A stretch of 64,000 nucleotides of DNA, taken from assembly GCF_002284565.1 (NCBI RefSeq), contig NZ_NPKI01000026.1, positions 99,291 through 163,290 of the forward strand. The letters are read 5' to 3'. The notes beneath the pieces are model-generated. The model was given only the letters and a program-made list of their open reading frames with translations, ran no database searches and had not been told where the DNA came from. Positions 26,871 to 34,931 of this stretch are shown in pieces. Positions within the stretch are counted from its first letter, which is position 1; every line of letters starts with the position of its first letter. The stretch is from Mesorhizobium mediterraneum. Its GTDB lineage: Bacteria; Pseudomonadota; Alphaproteobacteria; Rhizobiales; Rhizobiaceae. The translations under genes and the position numbers were made by a program.

Positions 26871-26925
26871 GGTCGGCACATAACTTGCTTATCAAATACG
26901 GGAGACACATCAGGGGAATTTCGTC

Positions 26926-27498
26926 ATGCAAGAAGCAACTGCAACTCATCCTGAGGGCAATACCCTCTTCCCGATCGTGCTTTCGATCGTCGCTGCAGCG
27001 GCGACCGGAGTGCTCTGGGCCTATGCGAACCCGATCCAACTCGTTCCCGGCGTCATCCAGTGGCGCATCTTCGCCTTTCTGCCCCCGCTGGTGGGCATCC
27101 TGCTCGGCTGGAAGAGCGGTTTCATCTGCGGCTATCTCGGCACCATAGTCTGGTCGCTGCTGGCCGGTACCTTCATCCCCGCTCATTCGCTCATCGTCGA
27201 CGGCATCATGGTAGGCCTCACTGGCCTCTTGCCCGGGCTGATATTCGACCCAGCGAGGACGAAATTCGATCGCAACACGCTGATCAAAATTGCGGCAGTG
27301 TGCCTCATCGTTGGCCTTGTGATGGTCGTCGCGGTCTCGGCCAGTCTCGCTTATCTCGGCATTTTCCCCTTCTGGTGGGCGGTGATGTATCTGGGCCTGT
27401 CGGACATCGTGCCGATGATCATAGGCACGCCGCTTCTTGTTGTCCCAGCGCTGAAGATACTCAAGAGCGCGCATCCGGCCGGTTTCACGCGCTTTTGA
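26926..27498 (+). CDS. ECF-type transporter substrate-specific (S) membrane subunit
   Basis: A 190-residue integral membrane protein with about six hydrophobic segments (TLFPIVLSIVAAAATGVLWA, FLPPLVGILLGWKSGFICGY, IAAVCLIVGLVMVVAVSASL). Size, topology and position directly before a fused double ATPase and a T-type membrane protein match S subunits of energy-coupling-factor importers, for example YkoE-like ones. A ggggaa ribosome-binding site precedes the ATG. The operon ends in a phosphoribosyltransferase gene, so I infer a nucleobase or related ring compound as substrate. Confidence 0.72.
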   Translation: MQEATATHPEGNTLFPIVLSIVAAAATGVLWAYANPIQLVPGVIQWRIFAFLPPLVGILLGWKSGFICGYLGTIVWSLLAGTFIPAHSLIVDGIMVGLTGLLPGLIFDPARTKFDRNTLIKIAAVCLIVGLVMVVAVSASLAYLGIFPFWWAVMYLGLSDIVPMIIGTPLLVVPALKILKSAHPAGFTRF

Positions 27499-27518
27499 GC
27501 GCAGGTAAGATTTGAAAA

Positions 27519-29036
27519 GTGCTTGAACTGAACGATGTGACGGTGGGCTTCGGCGATGCGCCGATGGCAGTCACCGAAGCCACGATGACCATTGCACGTG
27601 GCGAGCGCCTGCTCGTGTGCGGGGCGGCAGGCGGGGCCAAGACCACGTTGCTCAACGTGGCGGGAGGGATCATCCCCCGCCTCGTTGCCCCTCGCCACTT
27701 CTCCGGCTCGGTTTCATTCGATGGCCAGCCGCTGTCGACCTTGTCGAAGGATGCCCTTTTTACCAAGATCGGCATCGTCACTCAGAATGTCGAGGACCAG
27801 CTTTGGGACCTCGGTGTCGAGGACCTGATCGCGTTCCCGCTGGAAAACCGGGGCGTGGAAAAGAAACTTATCCGCCGCAGGCTGCAGATTCTGCTCGATG
27901 AGCTTGAACTCAATCCGCTGCGGGGGAGGCGAGTACTCACTCTCTCCGGCGGCGAACGGCGGATGGTGGCAATCGCAGCTGCCCTTGCGGCTACGCCTGT
28001 GCTGCTTGTGCTCGACGAGCCCACGACAGGGCTCGATCCAGCTGCCCGTGCACGGCTGGTTCGAATTCTCGCGAAGCTTGCCGACGAGGTGCCCTCGTTG
28101 CTTGTCGCCGAGCAGGATCCGGGTGCATTCAAATCTGTCGCTGAAAATGTGCGCCTGCTCGTGTCGGGCAGGCTTTCGGAGGCCGTCGCCGCGCGCACGA
28201 TAATGACACAGCAAGAGCCATGGCTGGAGGCGGGCATCCTGCCGCCCAATCATCGGACGACCTGCACTCCGTCCTTTCCTGCCGGCGACGTGCTGCTTTC
28301 GGTTTCCGGCATCCGCACCCGGCTTGCGCGCCCCGACGGCGTCCCGGTATTGCGTGATGTCTCGCTCCAGATTCGCGCCGGGGAGCACGTGGCGCTGATA
28401 GGGCGCAACGGCGCAGGCAAGACGACGCTGTTCCAGTCGATCCTCGGCTTGGCGAAGCTCGCCGCAGGATCGATCCGTATTGGCGGCGAACCGGCCGACG
28501 GCTGGACCGTTGCGCGCCGCGCCCGCGCGATCGCGTATCTTCCGCAGAACATGCGCCGCATCCTGTTCAACATGACTGTGCTCGAGGAAGTCATTTTCTC
28601 CATGACCGCAGGCGCGGCAGCCGACGATTTAGTAAGGAGGGAGGCGCATGCCGCGCTAGAGAAATACGAAATTAAAGGGTTGGCCGAAGCCAACCCCTTC
28701 GCGCTTTCGACGAGGCAGCAGGCATTGCTGGGGCTTGCCTGCGCCGATGCGGCGCAGGCATCGATAGCGATCCTGGACGAGCCGCTGCTTGCGCGCGACC
28801 TGCAGGGCAGACGCATGCTGGACCTGTTCATCGGGTCCATGCTGTCGTCGGGGCGCGCGATCATGCTCATCTCGCATGATCTCGACCTCGTCCAAGATGT
28901 CGCCTCGCGCACGCTGATACTGGACGAAGGGCAGATCGTCTTCGACGGCGCGCCGCAGCAAGCCTGGGCGTCGAGCGCGTTCTCCCAGCTCGGTTGGCCC
29001 GCACCGACGGCTCTATCGACCGGAGCAGCGGCATGA
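27519..29036 (+). CDS. ECF transporter fused double ATPase (EcfA-EcfA')
   Basis: Two ABC ATPase domains in one 505-residue chain. Domain 1 has a degenerate Walker A (GAAGGAKTT, Ala40 where Gly is expected), an intact LSGGE signature at 142 and VLDEPTTGLD, but Gln199 in place of the H-loop histidine (AEQDP). Domain 2 has a perfect Walker A (GRNGAGKTT, Lys301), ILDEP and His453, but its signature is LSTRQQ. The two domains thus complement each other to form one canonical and one degenerate ATP site. Starts at GTG, 20 bp after the S subunit. Its stop overlaps the T-subunit ATG. Confidence 0.85.
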   Translation: MLELNDVTVGFGDAPMAVTEATMTIARGERLLVCGAAGGAKTTLLNVAGGIIPRLVAPRHFSGSVSFDGQPLSTLSKDALFTKIGIVTQNVEDQLWDLGVEDLIAFPLENRGVEKKLIRRRLQILLDELELNPLRGRRVLTLSGGERRMVAIAAALAATPVLLVLDEPTTGLDPAARARLVRILAKLADEVPSLLVAEQDPGAFKSVAENVRLLVSGRLSEAVAARTIMTQQEPWLEAGILPPNHRTTCTPSFPAGDVLLSVSGIRTRLARPDGVPVLRDVSLQIRAGEHVALIGRNGAGKTTLFQSILGLAKLAAGSIRIGGEPADGWTVARRARAIAYLPQNMRRILFNMTVLEEVIFSMTAGAAADDLVRREAHAALEKYEIKGLAEANPFALSTRQQALLGLACADAAQASIAILDEPLLARDLQGRRMLDLFIGSMLSSGRAIMLISHDLDLVQDVASRTLILDEGQIVFDGAPQQAWASSAFSQLGWPAPTALSTGAAA

Positions 29037-29707
29037 AACGGATCTATGAGCTCAACTTTTTCGTGAAATTGACGGGTGCATTCACGATCATGCTGGTGGC
29101 TTGGCTTGCGCCGGACTGGCGCTTTGGCGTGCCCCTGGCCCTGCTTTCTCTCGTTTTCCTGAGCGTGATGCAGGTGCCCGGCTTGCGCGGCTATCTCAAG
29201 GGTGCGGCGCTTCTCGTGCTTCTGGTCATGGCGAGTTGGATCGGCAATCTCCTGCTGCAGGGGCTTTCGCCTGCCGATGCCCTGCCGATCGCCGCCGGGA
29301 TGGCTGCACGCCTCATCACGACGACCGCGGCATTCTATTTCGTCATGGAGACAAGCACTCCAGGCTCTATCCTGGCAGTGGCCAGTGCAGCTCGTCTCCC
29401 GCCCATTGTCACTCTGATCCTGTCGCTCACCTTCGGCATCATCCCGATGCTGCGCGAGGATTTCGAGCGCATCGCCGACGCGCAGCGCGCACGCGGCATG
29501 GAGATCGACAACGTCTCGCTACCCACTCGATTGCGCTTTGCGCTCGCACGCGGTGTGCCGCTTCTAGTGCAGGCCATCCGCTTGGCGCACGCCATCTCGC
29601 TTTCGCTTTCCATCTACGGGTTCGACATGAACCGAAAGCGCACAACGTGGCGCAATGTGGGCCTGCTGATCGAACCCCGACTCGCTCATCAAGGACAAAC
29701 AAAATGA
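29033..29707 (+). CDS. ECF transporter transmembrane (T) subunit
   Basis: About 224 residues; the start MKRIYELNFFVKLTGAF overlaps the ATPase stop as ATGA. It has several N-terminal helices and then the cytoplasmic coupling region with the Ala-Arg-Gly motifs of EcfT proteins (ADAQRARGMEIDN and later RFALARGVPLLVQAIRLA). Known T subunits use such ARG motifs to contact the ATPases. Its stop overlaps the phosphoribosyltransferase start. Confidence 0.83.
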   Translation: MKRIYELNFFVKLTGAFTIMLVAWLAPDWRFGVPLALLSLVFLSVMQVPGLRGYLKGAALLVLLVMASWIGNLLLQGLSPADALPIAAGMAARLITTTAAFYFVMETSTPGSILAVASAARLPPIVTLILSLTFGIIPMLREDFERIADAQRARGMEIDNVSLPTRLRFALARGVPLLVQAIRLAHAISLSLSIYGFDMNRKRTTWRNVGLLIEPRLAHQGQTK

Positions 29708-30342
29708 CCCAGGAAACCGCCTTTTCGCCGATAACCGGGCAAAACTGGCCGGTCGACGTCGCCGGCTTGCAGGTCGACTTGCCGATCGTCGCGATCAGGC
29801 CGGATTTCGCCATCTCGCTGATGATGGTCATCGATCTCGGAGTAAGGTTCGGCGAGCATGTCGGCCGCAAGTTGGCCGAGAAACTGCGACCGCTCAAACC
29901 CGACGTGATCGTGGGCGCGGCCACGCTTGGCATTCCCGTCGCCATCGAAGTGAGCCGCGCCTTGAGCCTCGATAACTACGTGATCTTGCAGAAATCGCCA
30001 AAGATCCATCTGGGCGACGCGCTCGTCCAGCACATCTCCTCCATCACCTCGAAGGGCGAGCAGCGCCTGCTTCTCGACCGCCGCGCGATACCGTTCCTAG
30101 CAGGCAAACGCGTCGTGGTGGTTGACGATGTCGTGGCGTCCGGCTCAAGCCTAAAGGGCTCGGTCGAGTTGGCGCGCAGCGCGGGCGCGGAAGTGGTCGG
30201 CATCGGTGTGATCCTCACCGAGGCGCGGGATTGGCAAGAAACGCTTGGGCCGGACCAGGCACTGATCCACAGCCTTGCGCATATCCCGCAATTCGCATTA
30301 GGCAAGGACGGCTGGAGCCCCATTCCAGAAACCTTTCTCTAG
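29704..30342 (+). CDS. Phosphoribosyltransferase (purine/pyrimidine salvage type)
   Basis: A 212-residue type-I phosphoribosyltransferase. The PRPP-binding loop is VVVVDDVVASGSSLKG with Asp141-Asp142, and the flexible catalytic part lies around EQRLLLDRRAIPFLAGKRV. It resembles adenine/xanthine PRTases rather than OMP enzymes. Translational coupling to the T subunit (ATGA overlap) ties it to uptake: the imported base would be trapped as its nucleotide. A weak aaccgg/ccggtt hairpin follows the stop. The base is not identifiable by eye. Confidence 0.83.
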   Translation: MTQETAFSPITGQNWPVDVAGLQVDLPIVAIRPDFAISLMMVIDLGVRFGEHVGRKLAEKLRPLKPDVIVGAATLGIPVAIEVSRALSLDNYVILQKSPKIHLGDALVQHISSITSKGEQRLLLDRRAIPFLAGKRVVVVDDVVASGSSLKGSVELARSAGAEVVGIGVILTEARDWQETLGPDQALIHSLAHIPQFALGKDGWSPIPETFL

Positions 30343-30470
30343 CGAACCGGTCCCGTACACTAGCCGGTTGCCGGTAGCGCCATACGTGCGGAAAACATCA
30401 GTCACCGACTGACACACATCGTATCTCTGCTCGAAGTCGGGAAAGAGATGAGCGGGAAAGACCGCTCGAT

Positions 30471-30572
30471 CTTCTCCAATACAAGAACGCCTCGACCATC
30501 ATTCTCGTGATCTTCGTCGTCGTGGTGTTGATGGAGTTCGCGACGGATCGCTTGCGCTCGAAGATCCAGTAG
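30471..30572 (+). pseudogene. Relic of a phosphonate-type ABC permease (PhnE) C-terminus
   Basis: An in-frame tail reads LLQYKNASTIILVIFVVVVL then MEFATDRLRSKIQ and a TAG at 30570-30572. This is the last transmembrane helix and basic end typical of PhnE-like permeases. No upstream body or start codon is present in the 275-bp gap after the phosphoribosyltransferase. The remainder of that gap shows nothing else. A deletion scar is inferred. Confidence 0.6.
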
Positions 30573-30617
30573 CTGCGGCCATGTGCGTGCAAAATCGACA
30601 CGACACGGTTCCGCATC

Positions 30618-31727
30618 CTAGGGCACGAAGATAAGGAACAGATAGGCGACAAACACGACGAGATGAACGAGCCCCGTCAGCATCGTTGTTCGGCCCGTCC
30701 CAAAGCTCACGATGCTAATGGCAAGCGCGAGGAGGAGAAGCACAGTATCCCCCGGACCCAGACCAAGCATCAGGCTTCGTCCTGTGAGCAGGCTCGCCAC
30801 CCCGATTGCCGGGATTGTCAGGCCGATCGTCGCGCAAGCGGAGCCGAGGGCGACATTCAGTCCTCGCTGAAGTTCGTTATTAAGCGCTGCCCGAACGGCC
30901 GATACCGCTTCCGGCATAAGCACAAGCGCAGCGACGAAGAAGCCCACGATTGCGTCCGCCTGGGTAATTTGAAGAAATGCGAGCCCATCCTCGATGCTGC
31001 CGGCCACCTGCTCGGTCAGAAGAACGATCCCTGCCAGCCCGACAAATAAAAGGAGCACGTTGGTAGTCACTTTCCCACCCTCAGATACATGCTCCTCATG
31101 TTCGGCTCTGGACGTCAGATCCTCGATAAAATCGCCCCGTTGGCGCACCATCTGTGCAAAGACGAACGCACCATAGAGGAGAACTGAAAGGACGCTCACG
31201 AATGCGAGTTGCGATGCGGAGAACACACCGGGGCTTGTTGCAAGGGTGTAGTTTGGAAGGATCAGCGTAAGAACCGTCAGCGCCATAATGACGGCAAGGG
31301 AAGCGTTGGTGCCCTGACGTTTGATGTCCTGATATCGATGCTTCAGCCCACCCAGGGTGAGGCAGACCCCGACCACACCAGTGCACACGATCATGACCGT
31401 CGAGAACACGGACTCGCGTGCCAGCGTCGGATTGTTCGCGCCGTGCAGCATCATCGAAACGATGACCGATGCTTCGATGGCAGTGACCGAAAACGTCAAC
31501 AGCAGCGTGCCGTAAGGTTCACCGAGCCGCCGTGCGACGGCTTCTGCATGATGCAAAACCACAAACACGGTCGCGAAGATGAGGATGGCGACCACGATCA
31601 AAGCCAGGATCTTGATCGAAAGCAGCGAATGCTCGATCGACGCGCCGCCGAAATGAATTAGTGCGGCCAGGCCCAAGGAACCGATTGGGAACAGATATTG
31701 GGCGATCGGTCGTCGATGAACAGCCAA
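30618..31727 (-). CDS. chaA: Calcium/cation:proton antiporter (ChaA, CaCA superfamily)
   Basis: A 369-residue membrane protein with eleven or so helices. Both CaCA alpha-repeats are visible: GEPYGTLLLTFSVTAIEASV with its Glu near residue 92, and LMPEAVSAVRAALNNELQRG followed by LGSACATIGLTIPAIG. It exports Ca2+ (and often K+/Na+) in exchange for protons in the inner membrane. It is monocistronic. The 396-bp region between it and the TerC-family gene holds the structured leader described below and no well-supported gene. Confidence 0.9.
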   Translation of the reverse strand: MAVHRRPIAQYLFPIGSLGLAALIHFGGASIEHSLLSIKILALIVVAILIFATVFVVLHHAEAVARRLGEPYGTLLLTFSVTAIEASVIVSMMLHGANNPTLARESVFSTVMIVCTGVVGVCLTLGGLKHRYQDIKRQGTNASLAVIMALTVLTLILPNYTLATSPGVFSASQLAFVSVLSVLLYGAFVFAQMVRQRGDFIEDLTSRAEHEEHVSEGGKVTTNVLLLFVGLAGIVLLTEQVAGSIEDGLAFLQITQADAIVGFFVAALVLMPEAVSAVRAALNNELQRGLNVALGSACATIGLTIPAIGVASLLTGRSLMLGLGPGDTVLLLLALAISIVSFGTGRTTMLTGLVHLVVFVAYLFLIFVP

Positions 31728-31937
31728 GACGGATTTCCTTCATCCCATCGACGGTCGCAGATTGGGTATTACAGAGACTGACCGAAGCCCATGGTGTCAG
31801 TCTACTTGCGGCTGCCGGCCCGTTCAATGGCCGCGTGCACGACCGACTTGGCGTAACGAAATTGGCCGAGCTCGATGCCGCATAGGCCGGATCACAATTA
31901 AGCCTTGAGTTTTCACGCTTCCGGCAATAGCTAGGTG

Positions 31938-32051
31938 CTACCAGGCCGGGCCCCTCTGGCAGTCCATCAGGACTGTGATGTCGGACTGGAATTCCAATCC
32001 GGGTGGCCTGGCTTTGAGTTTCTTCAGCTGTAGCGGCATTTCTCTCATCAT
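31938..32051 (-). CDS. Possible 37-residue protein overlapping the TerC leader
   Basis: A leftward frame from ATG at 32051 to TAG at 31940-31938 reads MMREMPLQLKKLKARPPGLE then FQSDITVLMDCQRGPAW. The composition is protein-like, but no ribosome-binding site is clear and I do not recognise the family. The same DNA folds into the three-stem structure listed next, so only one of the two interpretations may be real. Confidence 0.22.
   Translation of the reverse strand: MMREMPLQLKKLKARPPGLEFQSDITVLMDCQRGPAW
31941..32011 (+). promoter_or_regulatory. Candidate three-way-junction leader RNA before the TerC-family gene
   Basis: Three nested stems: closing stem ccaggcc/ggcctgg (31941-31947 with 32005-32011), hairpin cagtcc/ggactg (31960-31965 with 31970-31975) and hairpin ggactgg/ccaatcc with one mismatch (31983-31989 with 31994-32000). 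It ends 113 nt before a TerC-family start. TerC genes are classic partners of the Mn2+ yybP-ykoY riboswitch, but its conserved loop sequences are not visible here. Confidence 0.35.
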
Positions 32052-32123
32052 ACGCGGTGTCCGCGTTGCTCTACGGTTATGCTCGCAAGCCTCGTCACCC
32101 CTAGCTGAACGCAAGGGTGCCGT

Positions 32124-32780
32124 ATGACAGAATTTTTCAGTCCTGAAGCAATGACCGCTCTCTTGCAGGTCATCATGATCGACCTGGTGCTGGCCGGCGA
32201 CAATGCCATCGTTATCGGCCTTGCCGCGGCCGGGCTACCCAAAGAGCAGCGCAGAAACGCCATCGTCATTGGTATCGTCGCAGCGGCCGTTCTGCGCATC
32301 GGCTTTGCGGCCGCCACAACCCAGCTCCTGCAGATCGTCGGCTTGCTGTTTGCCGGCGGGATATTGCTGTTGTGGGTCTGCTGGAAGATGTGGCGCGAAC
32401 TTCGGCAAAACCATGCACAGGAAACACAGGCGATCGAAGCGCTTTCGGAAAGCGACGTTGACTACGATGGCGTCGTAGCTGGCAAAGCCTCACGCAAGAC
32501 GCTGGCGCAGGCAACCTGGCAGATCATCATCGCCGATGTCTCTATGTCGCTCGACAATGTTCTGGCGGTAGCGGGTGCTGCGCGCGAACATCCGAACGTA
32601 TTGATCTTCGGCCTTGTCCTCTCCGTCGCGCTGATGGGCATTGCCGCAAACTTCATTGCCAATCTGCTTCAGAAGCATCGCTGGATTGCCTATGTCGGCC
32701 TGGTGGTCATCCTCTACGTAGCTGGCGACATGATCTATCGCGGTACTCTTGAACTTATGCCTCACGTCGCGGGCTCTTAA
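32124..32780 (+). CDS. TerC/YjbE-family integral membrane protein
   Basis: A 218-residue protein with about seven helices. The two repeated acidic motifs of the family are present: DLVLAGDNAIVIGLAAAGLP near residue 20 and ADVSMSLDNVLAVAGAA near residue 138, each with membrane-embedded Asp/Asn. TerC-family members are linked to metal-ion export (notably manganese) and to co-translational metalation. A weak aaggg site precedes the ATG. Monocistronic, ending in a hairpin. Confidence 0.87.
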   Translation: MTEFFSPEAMTALLQVIMIDLVLAGDNAIVIGLAAAGLPKEQRRNAIVIGIVAAAVLRIGFAAATTQLLQIVGLLFAGGILLLWVCWKMWRELRQNHAQETQAIEALSESDVDYDGVVAGKASRKTLAQATWQIIIADVSMSLDNVLAVAGAAREHPNVLIFGLVLSVALMGIAANFIANLLQKHRWIAYVGLVVILYVAGDMIYRGTLELMPHVAGS

Positions 32781-32798
32781 GACGCAAAAAGTGGATCG

Positions 32799-32822
32799 GC
32801 CGGAACCGCATCGTTCCGGCCG
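32799..32822 (+). terminator. Hairpin terminator after the TerC-family gene
   Basis: A 9-bp perfect stem ggccggaac/gttccggcc (32799-32807 with 32814-32822) with a 6-nt loop, 18 bp after the stop and followed by a short T-containing stretch. It could also serve the oppositely oriented site-2 protease gene ending at 32932. Confidence 0.65.
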
Positions 32823-32931
32823 GTCTGTTCCTAAGCAAGCTTGATCGAAAGTTATTCCTCCCTCGACCCGCTCCCTTACGATTTAGAGCGGACCCGCTCG
32901 ATCCGGCGATAGAGAAAGAATATCCTGGTGC

Positions 32932-34062
32932 TCAGATTTGCGTAAGTCGCGGCTTGCCCCCACGCAAACGACCAAATCGGAAGCCATCTGAAACGGCTGA
33001 GCGGACCATAAGCATCTCGCCTATGGTTTCGTGTGTCATGAGCCCGACCAGTCGATCGGAATTGTCCACGACCGCAACGGCAGGCACATCTGCCCGCTGC
33101 ATGAGGCGCAGGCTTTCCTCGAGACTTTTGCGGTAATGTATTTTCGGGATATCGTTGCGCATTGCGCTCGCGACCGGTTCAGCGGGGCCCTTTTCCTTCA
33201 ATGTCCGGATCATGTCGTTGCGTGTCACCAGTCCTTCAAGATGGCCAGCGGAATCGATGACCGGGAATTCATGCTGCGTGGTCGCGAGCAGCATCTCGAT
33301 TGCCTCGTCGAGCGTCGCCGACCGGTCCAGCCGGGCGATCTCGGTGATCATCACGTCCCCGACAAGCACGCTTGTGGCGACCTCGCGGATCTGTGCGTTC
33401 TGGGCTTCCGCTGCCGCGGCGAGATAGACGAAGATGCCGATGAAGATCAGCAGAGGGTTGTAGAACAGCCCAAGGAAACCGAAGACGAAGGCCAATCCTT
33501 GCCCGATCGTGGCGGCGATCTGGGTCGCGCGCGACCAGGAGAGGCGGGCGGCGAGGGCGGCGCGCAGGATACGGCCGCCATCCATCGGGAAGGCCGGGAT
33601 CATGTTGAAAAGGACCAAGAAGACATTGACCCCTGCAAGCCTGGCGAGAAAATTCGTGCGCGGGTCCTCGATCCCGGCCATCTGTTCGACACCCGCCGAC
33701 CCGCCGAGCAAGGCGAAGATCAGCGCGGCGATCGCGACATTGACCAGCGGCCCCGCGACCGCGATCACGAACTCCTGCCCCGGCTCGTCGGGCATGCGTT
33801 CCAGCCTGGCCACGCCGCCGATCGGGAAAAGCGTGATGTCCGGCGTGCTGATGCCGAAATATCGTGCGGCAGCGATGTGGCCAAACTCATGCAGGACCAC
33901 GCAGGCAAAGACGGCAATGATGAACGCAACACCTTCCCAGGCCGCCGGCGTGCCGCCGATCCGATAGTGCGTCAACCAAATCCAGACGAGCAGAAGCAGG
34001 AAGGTAAAGTGAACGCGCACGGTGGTGCCTGCGATCGTCCCGAGGTTCAGCGACCAACCCAA
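32932..34062 (-). CDS. Site-2-type zinc metalloprotease with two CBS domains (M50 family)
   Basis: A 376-residue intramembrane protease. The zinc-binding HEFGH is at residues 58-62 in a transmembrane helix. The third ligand motif, NMIPAFPMDGGR, lies near residues 157-168, and a CBS pair (DVMITEIARLDRSATLDEAI and following) occupies residues 235-360. This Rip3/SpoIVFB-like layout cleaves membrane-bound regulatory proteins under control of adenosyl ligands bound to CBS. The upstream gene in the same direction, 98 bp away, also encodes CBS domains. Confidence 0.9.
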   Translation of the reverse strand: MGWSLNLGTIAGTTVRVHFTFLLLLVWIWLTHYRIGGTPAAWEGVAFIIAVFACVVLHEFGHIAAARYFGISTPDITLFPIGGVARLERMPDEPGQEFVIAVAGPLVNVAIAALIFALLGGSAGVEQMAGIEDPRTNFLARLAGVNVFLVLFNMIPAFPMDGGRILRAALAARLSWSRATQIAATIGQGLAFVFGFLGLFYNPLLIFIGIFVYLAAAAEAQNAQIREVATSVLVGDVMITEIARLDRSATLDEAIEMLLATTQHEFPVIDSAGHLEGLVTRNDMIRTLKEKGPAEPVASAMRNDIPKIHYRKSLEESLRLMQRADVPAVAVVDNSDRLVGLMTHETIGEMLMVRSAVSDGFRFGRLRGGKPRLTQI

Positions 34063-34159
34063 ATCTATCCACTCCGAGAGGCCCCACCTTCACCATAGGC
34101 TTTGGCAGGGCGCTTGCAATCGTTCGAGAATATCAGGCGCCGACGTGTCGCGGCGTCGG

Positions 34160-34596
34160 TCAGTGAGTGGTTTGCGAGTGCTCGCCGCCCGGCTTCGAGA
34201 TGCCGCTTAAAGCCTCTCCCGCTTCTGCCGCTTCGCCATTCGTCGCGAGATCGCCAAGAGAGATGATCCCGACGAGCCTCTTGTCGCGGTTCAGAACCGG
34301 AGCCGACGCACCTGCAGGTCGCCCATATTCTCAAGCACATGCTCGACGTCTTCGTCATCGAAGCAATATTTGACCTCCGGGCTCATGACATCACGCACCT
34401 TGGCGTCAGGTCCCTTGCCCAACGCTACGCCGCGGATCGCGATATCACGATCGGTGATCATCCCGACCAGCCGGTCGTGGTCGCCCACAGGCATCACGCC
34501 GGCGTCGAGCCTTTCCATAGTCTGCGCTACTTCGCGAATGGACTGTTCGGGGTTCGCGACCTGGACATTCCTCGTCATGCAGTTGCCGACTTTCAT
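34160..34596 (-). pseudogene. CBS-domain protein gene with a one-base frameshift
   Basis: Starts MKVGNCMTRNVQVANPEQSI at 34596 with a gggagat ribosome-binding site and encodes a tandem CBS pair. At about 34298-34301 the frame breaks: the current frame ends RRLRF at 34291. Adding one base restores RRLPVLNRDKRLVGIISLGD and continues LATNGEAAEAGEALSGISKP to a stop at 34160-34162. The restored product, about 145 residues, would be a normal stand-alone CBS protein. This is a single-base deletion in a C/G run: either genuine inactivation, programmed slippage or a sequencing error. It is preceded by a perfect EcfG promoter. Confidence 0.8.
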
Positions 34597-34650
34597 GGCA
34601 ATCTCCCTTCTACTTGCGAAGCCCTGCCGCCGGTTTTGGTGTCGACCTAG

Positions 34651-34676
34651 GAAACGAACTCTTCGGCAGTAACGTT
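34651..34676 (+). promoter_or_regulatory. EcfG-type promoter, rightward half of a bidirectional site
   Basis: GAAAC (34651-34655), 17 bases, CGTT (34673-34676), directed toward the DUF427 gene 255 bp downstream. Four of five -35 bases and all -10 bases match the published general-stress sigma consensus GGAAC-N16/17-CGTT. The rest of the 335-bp gap up to 34931 shows only a short tandem repeat (cgcagccaa twice near 34901-34920). Confidence 0.45.
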
Positions 34677-34678
34677 CC
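34653..34678 (-). promoter_or_regulatory. EcfG-type promoter of the CBS-domain gene
   Basis: On the minus strand GGAAC (34678-34674), 17 bases, CGTT (34656-34653) followed by TCC: a perfect match to the general-stress sigma consensus. It sits 57 bp upstream of the CBS start codon. It overlaps the rightward motif almost base for base because the site is nearly palindromic. Confidence 0.7.
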
Positions 34679-34931
34679 CTCGAATCTGAACGGCCCGCAG
34701 CAGGTCTCTCACCTGCAGCCGGAAGGGCTGGGAAAGCCCACATCGCCAGGATCTTGCGGTATGTCTTTGACGCGAAGTCGAACCACCCACGGTCGTGCGC
34801 TCCAATGCGCGCCCATCGCCGTAGCTGCCGCCGCAGCGACAAACGCCAACGACTGGCCAAACTGGAACCCTGATGGACAATACGACGTTTCAGGGAGACA
34901 GCGCAGCCAACGCAGCCAACGGAGAAGTCGA

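Noticed and set aside
26806..26925. TPP riboswitch ahead of the YkoEDC-like ECF operon
   Set aside because: The conserved TPP core (CUGAGA and the downstream ACCUGAUC-type segment) is not present; only a short tgaga resemblance was found.
31661..31885. Plus-strand frame ending LAAAGPFNGRVHDRLGVTKL with a faint STAS-domain look
   Set aside because: Its first half is antisense to the start of chaA and the similarity is too weak to call a SulP/STAS relic.
31941..32011. Standard yybP-ykoY manganese riboswitch
   Set aside because: The two conserved docking-loop sequences are missing, so only a generic structured leader is claimed.
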